Assembly: GCA_000310025.1 (NCBI GenBank)
Contig: FN649735.1
Location: 3,230,318-3,294,317, forward strand
DNA from: Ectocarpus siliculosus
Taxonomy: Eukaryota > Sar > Phaeophyceae > Ectocarpales > Ectocarpaceae
Reading direction: 5' to 3'
DNA: 64,000 nucleotides
Part shown: positions 25,601 to 37,500 of the stretch, in pieces
How positions within the stretch are numbered: the stretch's first letter is position 1
Layout of the letters: each line of letters opens with the position of its first letter
Notes under the pieces: generated by a model
Database searches by the model: none
The model's input: only the letters and a program-made list of their open reading frames with translations
Told to the model about the DNA's origin: nothing
Made by a program: the position numbers and the translations under genes

Positions 25601-26750
25601 GCGTCCTTTCGTCATGATACTGGCAAGCTCCAACGTTTTTTTTGTTGATGCTCACCGGTACGTCTTCTCTGATGTTTTGGAGGGCGCGAGGAGCTTGGAC
25701 ACGACCTTCCGCTCCGCCGCCATGATGATGCCATCCTTCGCCAAGATACCCACGCACGTTCCGGCGTTGTTGATCGCCTCTATCGCATACTCAACCTTTG
25801 GGAGGAGCGTACCGGAGACGGGGGCAGGGAGAAAAAATTCAGAGAGGGGGGGGGGGTTCCCTTCGAGAGCAAGGGGTGTTGGTTTTGATGTATGTTAGTG
25901 GCCTCCAGTGGGCAACCAATGATCGGCCCGGTGGGGTTGGGGGGGCGGGGGTCGAGACAAGATACGCTGTAACAGCGGCGAACGGGCGATATAAGGGGGA
26001 GAGACGTGGGGGGGCTGGAGAAGGAAAGGGAACCTTAATTTTCCTTCACCTAGGCTAGCAGATTCCTTTGTTACAATCCTCATGATGCTATCTACTTCGT
26101 ACAATTGATGCGCCTTGACGACCCGTCATGGAGGTGGATGAGACAGTTGGAAACACAACGTTTTGGACCAAAACGGGTTGCGATTGCCAAGGGAGTCAGA
26201 GATGCATGGGTGCACTGAACGAATCGTTTTGAAGCACCGCCTGTGGAAGGACACGACCCACATCCCTGAATTGCATGTCGACCTTCTCCAAAGGAGGAGG
26301 ATCTGGGCCACTGCTGTAGGCCTGAAGCAACGGGACTATCGTAGGTGACACGACGTAAGATATCACACCCCCTGGACCGATTTTCAAAGCTCGATTACTC
26401 CACGACGAAGAGAATTGCATAAACCACACGATGAGAGCTTTCGGAAAGATCCTGGCGAGACGGCTACAAAGCTGCCATTCTCGGCACCGCTAGTCTTTCT
26501 GCTGTAGGAGCAAATCAAGCGTTGAAAATGGGTCTAGATGGTGTGATATCTTACGTTTCCTACGGTGGTCGGTAGAGGTATTGGAAGTTGCAACATTGTT
26601 AGATAGCAGTCGGTGGAACAACCACGACAGACCCAAGCACTCCACGCGTGCGTTTTGCATAGACACAGCAGCTGCTGTCGGTGGACTCACCTGATGCAAT
26701 CTCCCCTCGGGGGAGAAGGTGGTGGTGCTGCTGTCGTACCGTCGAGCCAT
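22680..26750 (-). CDS. PSMA4: 20S proteasome alpha subunit type 4
   Basis: Structural alpha-ring subunit of the 20S proteasome, cytosol and nucleus. Exons: 26691-26750, 25656-25795, 25295-25451, 24243-24392, 23358-23513, 22680-22766; phases agree, 249 aa against about 261 in human. It starts [20 protein letters not shown] followed by [19 protein letters not shown], the proteasome alpha signature. Later blocks [34 protein letters not shown] and [11 protein letters not shown] are near-identical to the family. The charged C-terminal tail is shorter than in animals and ends TATQGDV. Introns 4 and 5 begin with GC (CAG|GCGAGG and AAG|GCGAGT), and the frame demands these sites. Intron 1 holds a MITE; intron 3 begins with the splice-site repeat and also holds a SINE-like repeat. 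Confidence 0.97.
24848..24972 (-). repeat. SINE-like repeat, family S, copy 1
   Basis: In PSMA4 intron 3. On its own sense strand it reads from GTACTCATAGTCGTGCATGC through GACCTCGCATCCTACGAAGC to CATCACCAAGCGCGAAGC. It matches five other copies (46358, 46552, 56366, 60288, 61345). See the family S finding. Confidence 0.75.
25208..25294 (-). repeat. Splice-site-proximal repeat, family R, in PSMA4 intron 3
   Basis: Starts at the donor of exon 3: GTGTGTGGGTGTGTTTGTTG, then TTAGCATCGACCGCGCTAAC and CAGTCTCAGTGCGGTTGAAA. The same unit in the same orientation begins introns of the gene at 43097-56939. Confidence 0.7.
26341..26563. repeat. MITE, family M, copy 1
   Basis: About 223 bases with inverted ends. 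The left begins GTAGGTGACACGACGTAAGA then TATCACACC; the right ends GGTGTGATATC then TTACGTTTCCTAC. No coding capacity. It lies in PSMA4 intron 1. Related copies are at 47915 and 49233. Confidence 0.7.
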
Positions 26751-28503
26751 GACTTACTGCTCACGGTAACCAACTGTCTTTCCAGCTAGTGTCAAATATT
26801 CCCAGCTGTATCTGCTTTGAAGGAACGGAACAAAGGAGAAGGAGGTCAGAATATATGAGAGGGGAGTTAAACACGTGAGATAGGTAAGGGGCACGATAAC
26901 AGCAGTTAGTTGTCGCCAGGCTCGAGAGGTTGGCCATCAACAGCAGGGGAAGTCGGTAGACAGATACGGGAGAGCGCGGAGCTGTGGGCCAAATGCAATT
27001 GTGACCTGGGTTGACCCATGCCCGTTTTCAGTCCTGCAAACGACTCATCCTTTCATGTCGCATTCACTTCCATGGTTTCGCAATGTTGTCCTCGTTAACC
27101 TTGACCCTTGCTCTTGCCCACGCCAACGCTGGCTGCTTGTTGTGCAGTGTGGAGCCAACATCAAGAGATCAAGAGGGGTGTTTTCTGTCGAGGACAGCAG
27201 CACAAGAGTTCTGCCAAAATCAATCTCCGAACGGTGAGGAGGCACGACGTTTCAATGCGTTGACCAGGCGTCCTCTGCAAGAACAACTTGTCACCTATTG
27301 TCGTGTACCCGTACCTGTCGCGGTGGTAGTCGGGTCGTGCAGCAGTGCAGTGCAACCGCAAGCAACCCACGCACGATCATCGATGTTCGGCGACGGGGGC
27401 GCCGTGAGACAAGATTGCACCGTACGCAGGGGTGGGTACAGCCGATCTGCGTCACACGTATCCGTTTAATTCCGCCGCATGTCGTGGCAGATGGGGCATG
27501 TTGGCATGTTCTAATGCATCCCTGTGACTACCGACCCACCCCACACACGCTGGAGCTATGGGCTGGAAAAGATCGATGGAGATTTCGAGGTGGCTGATTT
27601 TTGCTGTCATCAGCGCTTCCAGCATCGCCAGGTGAGCTGCGGTTTGGGCAGCAGCCGCACCCAAACCTGCTGTGCATGTTTCCTGCTGTGGGCTCCGTAC
27701 ATGGTGATTCTCGACTCTCCCTGAGGACCCGATTTGAGGCTACATACAGTAGTTTGGAATGCCCGTGTTTCTTGACTCCCTCACATGGAACTTCAGCTAA
27801 ACACTCTCTTGACGCAGTGCTTCGTTAGTTTGCTGCACCAGAAACCCAATTTTCTGTCTAGACGTCGCCCGAAATGCAACGGGCGTTGTGGAGGGCGTAA
27901 CCCGGCACAGCAGCGTACATTATTGTACCGGTGTAGACAGGAAGACGAGCTTGCGTGCATCTCTACGAATCGCTAGATAATATCCCGTTCGTTTGCTGTG
28001 CCCTCAGTCTGCCAGCCTACTCTCTTCCTCGTGTTCCTATCGATGCGTGCGTTATCACTCTCAGCGGGGAGCAACCCCCCGCTTCTCCGCCTTCCCAGCA
28101 CGGGATTCGCATCGACAGCCTAGCAAGGCCACCCCCGTCACCCGATGCCGCCGCGGCAACATTAACAACCAGTTCCTCGCCAGCGCCGATATCGCCATCG
28201 CCATGGTCTTCTCCACCACGACAGCAACGGCACTCGACGGTGCTATCAACACGAGGAGACGGCTGCGCTGGCTCCGCCAGCGCGCCAGCTGCTGCTTTTC
28301 TCGGGCATTCTTCTCCCGCCGCAGCCGCAGCAGCGGCTGCAGCGAGCGTAGCGTCGGCTACCGCCCGGGTACCAGTGCTGCGACAGCTGCCATCGAAGGC
28401 CGCGAACGTAACCCGGACCCTGTTGCCGCTGGCGCCCTTCGTCATCGAAGTCCCGGCGCTTGCGGCGCACGCCCGCGCCGCGTGGCCGTGGGCGCGCTCC
28501 GCG
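26751..28503. promoter_or_regulatory. Divergent region PSMA4/methyltransferase, possible 5' exon
   Basis: The first part must hold the PSMA4 promoter and that of the methyltransferase gene. From 27955 to 28503 the methyltransferase frame stays open and is Ser/Pro/Ala-rich, so true coding may begin upstream through an unseen exon. A short frame at 27083 starts MLSSLTLTLALAHANAG, resembling a signal peptide, and runs into a GTGAGG at about 27235. No phase-matching acceptor was found to link it. Confidence 0.4.
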
Positions 28504-31500
28504 ATGACCGCCGCCGTCGCCTCCGCATTCTCCCGCCGTCCGTTCGCTTTCGTTCTTTCCCCCACCCAACCCCGACCCTACCGGCGATGGCATCAGCATC
28601 AGCAGCAGCAGCAGCAGCAGCAGCCAAGAGCGATAGCGAGAATACGGGAGGAGCGAGAAGAACAACAAGCCTGCTGTGGACCTTCTCCGCTGGGCAGGCG
28701 CGTTTTTTTTAGCGATAGCGGTGGTGGTGGCGGTTCCGGATCCGACGGCGGTAGTAGCACGAACGACCGGAGCGCTCTTGATCCGAATAGTCGGTCTCCC
28801 TCTTGCTGCCGTGACGTCGACGTCGCGACGCCATCCTTAACACGACGTGGGGCAATAGAGGAAACGCTTGTCTCCATGGCGCGGTGGTGGGCAGTGGCAG
28901 CGGCGGCATCGTCGGGGGCGTTCGCGGATACTGACGTGGGGGCAACAGGGGTTGGGGACCAGCTCAGTTCGAAGGCGCTCACGAAGGAATCCTACGACGG
29001 TTTCGCCGAGGGGTACGATAACCTGGACGGCGGTTGGGCGGCATCGGCCATCGGACTGGAGGCGAGTTAGACCGCGCTTGAACGTGTGCCCTTCTTGGTT
29101 TTTTTTTTCTCTCTTTTTGAGCGCAACAATCTTGGTTTCTTCTTCTACGCGGCGAACGCACACTGGTGCACACCACCTTATTTATAGCATCGTGGAGTTT
29201 CTCTAACGGTGTGACCAGTATGTACCAATCGACACCAATCATGTGAGCTGTTGGTTGGCGATGTCCTGGATATCTGCGTTTGTTTCACCCGAACCGCTCA
29301 TCGGTGCCGCCCAAGTAACCGGTTACCCACCGTACCCGTTCATCGAGAGCAGTACGGCAGTCGGAGGGCAGTTCACGACGTGCTCGTTCTTCGTGAGGGA
29401 AACCTTGCACGTTCCTCAACTTGCTGCCGTCTGGATGTACTTCCCGCAGGAGCTACGATCACAGTTGCTAGCAGGCGCCACCGGGCGGGTGCTAGAGGTC
29501 GGGGTGGGTACGGGACTCAACCTGCGGCATTACCGGCGTGATCTCGTCTCTGGCATCGAGGCGGTGGACCTAAGTCCGGGCATGCTGAGCCAGGTTTGAT
29601 TCCGTCCTTGTTGACCTAGGTCTTGCGTTGATTTTCTCTGGGGCGTCTCTGATTGCTTGTCCTTGTTGAGCTAGGTACTCAAGATTTGTGTGTTGGTTTT
29701 CTCTCGAATGTCTTTGATTCTGTCCTTGTTGAGCTAGGTCCGCAGACATGTGTTCGTTTGCTCTCGATCATTTGTAACTGTCCGAGTTTGTGTACACCGA
29801 GGGGGTTCCGTCTCTCAAGTCCTTCTCGTTTTTGCTCCAAGACAAACGCCGAATGTGTACGATACGTGGCACACCTGACGGTGGGCAAAGGCTTAAACCG
29901 CAAACAAGTACCATGCACGGAAGTTGCGCATGGTCACCACGCGATATGTGCACGGTTTGTGAGGCAGTCGATTGGCTGCCTCAGCCTGCAAGAATGAATG
30001 CTCATCCAACAGCAGGCTGAATGATTCGACCATTGGCCACACGCGGTTCTGCTGTGGACCAAAATGCCTTCCTGCTCAAGATTGACCAAAGATACTCCCA
30101 CATAAGACAACAACCCCACAGCAGTACCTCACCCGGTGGCACAGGTTAACATGAGGAGCCCACAACACAGAAAACTACTCTCAAGATCCACGTGCTCGGG
30201 TGCAAGAAGGTACCATATACCCCCACAGAAAACACACGCAGGGAGGGGGGGTGCTTTCTTGCGTCACGTACGTTATGTAGTGACACAAGGATGCCTTTCG
30301 AGGATGGAGTTTTGTGTCAATGAACACGATACGAAGACGCAGCAGATGCTGTGGCATTATCAGGACGCACAGTTCGACGATGAACACAAGACTGTTACCA
30401 GCGTCCACGTGTATTTTGGCATTTTGCGGGCACGAGAGCTCGCTCTTGTTCTCACATCGGCCTAACACGACCGTCCTCAACAATTGGCGGTGCTACGCGA
30501 TGACCCACGCAGTTTTGACATTTTGCCGAACAAGAGCTCGTGCTTGTCATCACAACACGAGCTAACACGACCGTTCGCAACAATCGGCGGTGCTTTCGCG
30601 ATGACACGGGCAGGCATCGTCCAGGAGCGAGTCGCTGGGCATGGAACGGCTCGTCAAGCTGTCGGTGATGGACGCCGAGCACCTCGGTTTTCCATCAGAG
30701 GCGTTCGACACGGTCGTGGACACCTTTTCTCTCTGCGTTTTTTCAGACCCGGTGCGTGCAGCAGTAGCTTATGTGTTTGTTTGTTTTCTTGACACCACAG
30801 ACCGTATCGTGCCAATCCCGGGAACAGGAGGGAATCGACAAACTCGTTTACGGACTGTAGAGAACGATGGTTGATGGTCGGGTCCATCGGAACACGGTTT
30901 GCTTCCTACGCTAATCTCTCTTTCGAGTATATATATTTTTCTTCGCGTTGCGGTGTGGTAGGTTGTAGAAGACCGTCCTCGTTGGTTCTCTGCGAGAATG
31001 TAATAGCATTCTATGCCGATAGACTCTCTGTCGTTGTGTCCGGGACCTTCTTTTTCTTGGAGCGATTGTATTCGAAACGATTCGGAGGAATGGAAGAGTA
31101 CGATGTGCCATTGCCGTTTAAACGTTGTGCACTTGGAACTACGCCCGTAGTTTGGAAGCAGATTGTTTTATTGGGCTCGTTTCTCCCAGTACACGTCCAC
31201 TCTTTGGTAGAAACTGGGTGCCTTGCGTTATAAGGAGGTAATCTAATCGGCGGTGTATGTACACGGTCACGGGGAGGTCAGGTGTATGTAAAGACACTGC
31301 GTAGATTCCTCCGGCGAGCCGCTCTCTCTCTCTGCACACCGCTGCAGCCAGGGGTGTTGCCGTAAGGTGTACCACGTGCTGCTCATTCTCGAACCAGCGT
31401 CACGTCGTGTTGGTGCTCGCTTCTCGGACCAGCCTTGCATAGTGGTCGTTCATCGTGTTGGTTGGTTGGCGCTACTAGCTTTTCGGAAGATCCTCGCATC

Positions 31501-32627
31501 GTGCGGTTGTGTCGGTGCTTGTGTCGTTTCGGCTCTTCTTGCCTTGGTCCCTACGTTTTATCCTCGGCGGAGCGTGTGTAATTGTGTAGCCGCAGACCAA
31601 CACCGTCGTCGCCCAATTGATTGACCACCGCCGTTGCCGTACCCGCTTGCCGTCTTGGTATATGTGCACGCACACACACACACACACACACCCTGCGGGT
31701 ATTTGACATGTGTGCACGCATACGCACAACCTGTGGCGAAACCATGCGCGACGAAGTAGTCGGCTGCTCTGCGAGAGATGGCGCGGGTTTGCAAGCCGGC
31801 GGGACGGGTTCTTCTTCTGGAGAACAGGTGGGTTTTGTGGCATGGCTTGGTCTGGCTGAGTCGGGAGGCCCCTCGAGAAGGGTAGGGACGGCAGAAACAT
31901 CCAGCGCAAGAAACCGCTGCGTGATATCATGCGTTATGTCCAAGTCAAGCTAATGCCACCTACGCCTGGCATCTCTACCTCATTTGCTGACTAGTGTGCT
32001 AAATATTGGTTGTTTCCCCTCGTGTGGCACGCACGCACACACATCTATGCTATTTGGGGTGCTCGGCAGAGTATACTGTCTACGGGGCCTCCGGGGGATC
32101 CACGGATGGTATATGTTGATGGACATGCTGCACGGCGATGGTGTTGCCTACCGCATGTCTCTCACTCTCTAAGCAACAAGGTCTTGAGTCAACCTTCTTT
32201 CTCTTTCGGCCTCTGACGAGCTACCGCACCCAAACATACGCGTTCTTGATGTACAGCGTGTTTGCGTTTACCCCGCTACTGCTGTATACGGCTGTATCCG
32301 CTATAAAGACTGTCGCTTTTCATCGGTCAGCCGATTGGCTCGGTCGATGCTCATTGATTAAATACACCTCCGTGAGCAACCAACCCCTCTCCCGCCCTTA
32401 ACCTCACGTTCACTCTCTGCAGCAAGAGTGACTTCGGTCCTCTGGCCGCGTACCAGGACCTCACGGCCTCGTTTTTGGTCAACAAGGGCGGCGCTAAGGG
32501 GTGCTTCTGGAACCAAGACGTGGAGGCGTTGTGCCGGGGGGCAGGGCTGGAGGTTGTGCGCTCGTCGCCAGCCCTTGCCGGGGGGTTGTTTCGCACTCTG
32601 GAGTGCGCGCCTGCGAAGGGTAGCTGA
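28504..32627 (+). CDS. Class I SAM-dependent methyltransferase (Methyltransf_11, METTL7/OMS1-like)
   Basis: Predicted S-adenosylmethionine methyltransferase, substrate unknown. Exons: 28504-29061 (5' end uncertain), 29450-29593, 30614-30751, 31760-31827, 32423-32627; phases agree, at least 370 aa. Motif I is RVLEVGVGTGLNL (about 199-211), post-I IEAVDLSPGML, motif II FDTVVDTFSLCVF, motif III EMARVCKPAGRVLLLEN, and the C-terminus has KGCFWNQDVEALCRGAGLEV. Just before the fold is YDGFAEGYDNLDGG, typical of this group. The first exon is Ala/Gln/Ser-rich, with a Gln run from CAG repeats and MARWWAVAAAASSGAFA, a possible membrane segment or targeting sequence. The intron after 29061 begins GCGAGT. 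The ATG at 28504 is the first in frame, but the frame is open upstream to 27955. Confidence 0.85.
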
Positions 32628-32884
32628 TCCATGCCGTTGTCTAAAGCAACCCGTGGTGCTTACTTTTTTGGCTGCGTGCTTCACACGACGAGGTGTCATT
32701 GTTGATCGTTTTCATGGCACGGTACGATGCTGGTAGATTCACGGGATTGTATCGTGTGGTTTTGTAGTGTGCGTCAGGGTGGATGCTTGCCAGTCTAAAA
32801 CATGTCCAACAATCGTTGCGCATGTATGTGTAGCAGAAATGTTGCGTTGGGTTCTGGCTTGCTCGTTACATTTTTTGTGCTGTT

Positions 32885-33112
32885 GTGGAAACCAGGATAT
32901 AGGTATCTTCCACACATTCGACCGGCAAGGATCGTGGGACTACATGAACCTGTTCTAGGTCCGAAGACAATTGCCAGGAAAGAACATATTATGTGGATCT
33001 TTCCTGGCAATTAACTTTGTGCCATAGAGTAGGTTCATGTAGTCCGACGATCCTTGCCGGTCGCATGTGTGGCTTTACCTCTAGAAAGATACCTATATCC
33101 TGGTTTCCACAC
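32885..33112. repeat. Fold-back (hairpin) element
   Basis: Left arm begins GTGGAAACCAGGATATAGGT and includes ACTACATGAACCTGTTCTAG. The right arm is its near-perfect reverse complement, ending ACCTATATCCTGGTTTCCAC. The arms are about 100 bases with almost no spacer, so the transcript would form a long hairpin. Non-coding. Confidence 0.8.
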
Positions 33113-33833
33113 TGACTGTATTTCGTTTTTTACTGTGTTCACAATCCAGTAAGAACTGTGATAAGTATTTTCACCCCAGGAAGAACAAGATGGATCGTTA
33201 CAAAATCCCGTTTGTGGTTCTGAGCGCGAATTTGTAGAGGCCCTCCAGTGCTGTGTTGAAATGTACGCGCGAACACTCACTGCTGCGGTGTTGTGCTGTA
33301 CGATGACGCTTCGAGGTCACATCCTTGACGTGTTTATCCAACATTCATCTCAACGTCGATCTGTGAACCCTTAGGCCTACTCCCCCCGCTTACCTCCTCC
33401 TCGAATATGTTCACCAAAAACACTTGGATCGCATGCATGCACCGCTGGAAGGATCAGGCCACACCAGGGAACACGAACAGAAGACAAACTGAATCAGGTC
33501 ATCCCGGTCTCTCTTATCTGCGGATAGAGATGAACTCGTTTGTGTTTCTGTAAGAAATGTAAGAACAAATATGACAATCGTTTTCACAAGTACACCCACC
33601 ACACGTTGGGCGAATTGCTGGGTGTAGGTCGTTCCGTACGTAAATGCTGGCGAATTCCCCCAAAAGAGTTATTATCTGTTCAGGTGGCTAAACCGATACA
33701 TAACGGCTTTAGTATCGGAACCCTTTCTTTTTGCAAGAGTTGAAGGCGTTGCCGCTGGCGGAGTCCCCGCTGTCAGCTTTCGCGTTGTCAGCAACACAAA
33801 CGACGCGGAGCTTCGTACTTGTTTTTACGTGAA

Positions 33834-33962
33834 AGACTAGTCTACGGTATACATATGCACACCAGGTTTGTGCTTTCTAATTGAGCGCGTTGTTTTGATT
33901 CTTGTGTTGTTATTGGTTGGAAAGGCAACAACAAGCTGTAGACTATGCATATGTAGACTAGA
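33834..33962. repeat. Small inverted-repeat element (MITE-like)
   Basis: Ends are CTAGTCTACGGTATACATAT and TGCATATGTAGACTAG, imperfect inverted repeats around about 90 bases of AT-richer non-coding sequence. A possible end fragment (TATATGTAGTCTACG) is at about 35482. Confidence 0.55.
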
Positions 33963-33984
33963 GTCACTAAAAAGGATTTTTTTT

Positions 33985-34215
33985 TAGCAGTGGCCAAAAT
34001 CGGGTGCACCCGGTCCAAACACGGCCATAATCGGGTACCCATACAAGACGCTGCTGGGAGCGACGCATGACACCATCTGATTGGCCGACGCCCACTCCTA
34101 CCCGACCTTGACCGTCTTCCACCGGGTGCACCCGATCTTGGCTACTCACCCCCCGGAGGGGTACCCGGTTTTTCTTTCCCCTACCCGAAAATGATCGGGC
34201 TGTTCGGCCAAAACC
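33985..34215. repeat. Inverted repeat with GGGTGCACCC cores
   Basis: GGCCAAAATCGGGTGCACCC near 33992 is answered by GGGTGCACCCGATCTTGGC near 34124 in inverse orientation, with further GGGTACCC and CGGTTTTT blocks outside. It is probably a decayed inverted-repeat element. Confidence 0.45.
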
Positions 34216-34574
34216 CATGCCCACTATCACGGGTCGGACGCACACCACTGGCCCTCGTTTGTCGCCAATAATGAGAAAGTAGCGGGAGAGAGAGAATATG
34301 TCTATTTTTGAGATGAGAAGGGTGTCGTTTTGCTTTCAGTTTCGTTTCGTGTCGTTTGCCGTTTCAAAACGCGGAGCAACACATCGACCACTCGACGAAA
34401 AGACCAAGAAAAAGGACGGGCGCACAACCCAGACTACTTGGGGTCTTGGGGTGATATACACCTCAGAATACTTTGAATGCCTGAGATACAGACGGACCTA
34501 CATCGACATTGGCGCGCGATAGGCCGGGGCATATTTGGTAACCATCGGCCGCACCCTCGTGTGCACAGAGGAAG

Positions 34575-37500
34575 ATGGCCGTCCTAATGGCCAAATGCGA
34601 GAGGCTTCGGCAGGCTTACTCGGATTACAAGGTAAGACGCAGCAGTAGTCTAATAGGTCAGAATTCAAACGAACCTGCTCTCTCGTATATTGCCTCTTCT
34701 TTCTTCGAAGCGGCAGCGGTAGACGCACGAGCCAGACGATGGTTGATGTTGACAGTAATTATTGACGCCAGCGACACGGTAGTTTTCTGCAACCTGCATC
34801 AGGCACCTACCTACAGTATACCTCCGCATCGCTATTGTTGGTTCAGGGCTACTGCTGCTGTGGGCCGAGGTTGCACTGTACACTAGGCTACATGTAAACC
34901 AACATGCGGTCGTACAAACTGTAGGGCTAGGCTGCATGCACGTGGCGCAGGAGTGATCAGCAAATGCACGGGTAGGTGACATGGGCAAGCCCCAAGCACG
35001 GGCTGCACGAAAGCTTGGGCAAGGTCTGAGTATTGAAACTTGTACGACCGACAACCCACTAGTTTAGTACACGCATTTATCAACGGACAACAGCAACCTG
35101 TGAGTACATGTGTTTCTGACCGAGGCTGAGCCCTCGCGTCCGGCCATTTCAGCATCTCTCGACGGACAACTTGTCTTTCGTGGCGGGATTGCGAGGCCGG
35201 CCTGTCCCCGCCCCGGGTGCGGACCTCGGGCGGTGCAAGGTTCGCCGGCGCCCCAAGCCCGATGATGTCCCCAAGAGTGAAGACGACGAGGTAAGTCAAT
35301 GTATTCTCCTGCGCAGTAGTCTGGCTCAGCGTTATACCCTCAAATTCAATGCAGAACGAGTGTTCAAGCGTGTTAGGTGCAGAGACTCTCCTCTGTCGCA
35401 ACGTCGTTGAGTGTATGTAAGTTCGACACAACGATCGAAGCCGGCGTGCGTTTTGTAGTAGAACAACCTAGATCACCAAAATGTATATGTAGTCTACGGG
35501 GGGAGTTTTATTTACATAACACCGAAGTCCAACTATAGATGACGTCTATTCGTGTCCACCGCTACGTACTTGAGCAAGTTCTACTTCTATGTAGGTCTAC
35601 CCTTGAAACAAGTTGGCACGATATGAACGGATGCCAGATTCGTTGACCCCAACGCCAGATGTCATAGCTTGTGGAATACCCAGATCACGAATCGAACCCA
35701 CTCGGATCGATTGAGTGCTTGTTGCTGTAGCTGGAATGTTCACGTTGGCTTCGCTTCTTCTTCGAACAACATTGTCGTTCTTGTATGGATCTTACCTTGC
35801 GCTCTCTCCTCTTTCTACAACAGAAAGTCGAGGAGGACGATGATAGCTCTCTGGAAAGCCAGGGTGCGAAACAAGCCTGCCCGAGCCGCTCTTGCGCCCC
35901 TAGAGTAGATAAGCTGGAGGCTATGACGGAAAAGAGGGTGGCGGCACAAACAGCCCGGCAAAAGGCGCAGTCGAGGCTGGTGAGGTGCTGTACTCCAAAG
36001 TGTGTCGGACGCTTGGAGTAATTGTGCGCGTGATCTCTTTGATGCCAGTGATGTTGCGCATACACTTGCACTATTGCTTACAGCCTGTTTTTCTTCAGAG
36101 AAAATCTCGGTGTAGTTCTTGAGACTTTGCTTCCGTAGAAACGGTAAATGCGATTTGAATCCACCACCTGCGCTGCTGGATCCCTAGACCAACGCCACCG
36201 ACGCACACATACGAGAACCCTCGTACCATGGTGGTTGATGACATCAATTAGATGGGAGTCATGACGAGAGTGAGGTCGCTATTCACAACCACGACGAGGG
36301 CATGTATTTCTGGTAATGGCGATTCCTTCTTAGAAAATGTACATAACAACACGAAAAGACTACCCGTTCCAGACATAACCACAGCAGTCGAAAGGGATGT
36401 ATGTGCTGGAGTGTTTTCAGTGAGTGGAGGGAATCCGGCTAGATACTGGGCTTATTTTGAGTGTGTTTAAGACTACATTCCTATCTGAGTTATGCCAGTG
36501 ATACCAGCTGGTGCTAAGCAATGGCGATTCCTTCTTGATGGGAATTCGTCTCTTTGGCTTCAGGGGTCGGCGCGCGAGAGGTCCCAGGAGGCAGAGACCA
36601 AGCTGGAAGAGGCCAAGGCAGAACTGGTACGCATGACCAAGGCCATCGCAGAGGTGAGAAGCTGAGCGTCAACAGAAGAAGATGATGCACAAACGCATGT
36701 CCTGACACTCCTTTCCCTGCTAAACGCCCCCCCGCCCCCGATGATGGTCGGTGAACAACACCGAAAGACAGTACAACCAAAAGAAAATATCTCGCTCGAA
36801 AACATACTTAAAAACGATTATCCGGGACTATCTTTCATGAGGCCTTCTCTCCGCGGTAGCTGGGGTAGAAAGAGACTCCGTCTCGGAACGATTGGCTCAA
36901 GCACCCCTATGTTATGGTGCTTGAGCGTAGACATGTGATCGTGGTTGACCATGGTTATTTGGCGCCGTCGGATGCTAAGACGTGACGTCATGCTAGATAA
37001 GGGCTTTATGCCGAGGCATGTGACCTTCTGTTCAGTGTCCGTGCAGACGATCCCTGATCGTGTGTGCGTGGGATATTGTGAGTTGGCTTGGAAAGCGTTA
37101 CTCAAGAGAAAGAGAACCACGGAAAGCAACAACAACCTGCACCTGTGGTCGGACAAGAGAAGTTCCACACAGCATAAAGGTGATTGATTCTGAAGGAAGG
37201 GGTCAAATACCATTACACGCATAGATACGTTCCCTACACCCCCCGGCCGCCCTCCGCCCCCAAGAAAGGGTGCGCTGGCATTGACGATATTTCGCTCCAT
37301 GGTGCCGTAACTGGAAGCAACAACCCCGACGATACCTCGCTAGTCTGCCTCTTTCCACTGGTGGTTCCGATCTTCTTGTACTCCCCACCGCATATCAATC
37401 GCCGTGTTACCCACCGTCGTCATCTTTGGGATGCTCGTCTGTCTGTCCTCGCTGCGCAGGGTGACGAGAGAACGGAAGCTCTTCAGGACACGCTGCGCAA

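Larger units (their letters stand above)
32628..34574. other. Intergenic region with fold-back elements
   Basis: No gene recognised. It holds three separate inverted-repeat elements (32885-33112, 33834-33962, 33985-34215) and presumably the promoter of the coiled-coil gene starting at 34575. Confidence 0.6.

Noticed and set aside
27083-27240. Signal-peptide exon for the methyltransferase
   Set aside because: It looks suggestive (MLSSLTLTLALAHANAG), but its donor phase matches no acceptor I could find in front of the methyltransferase frame.
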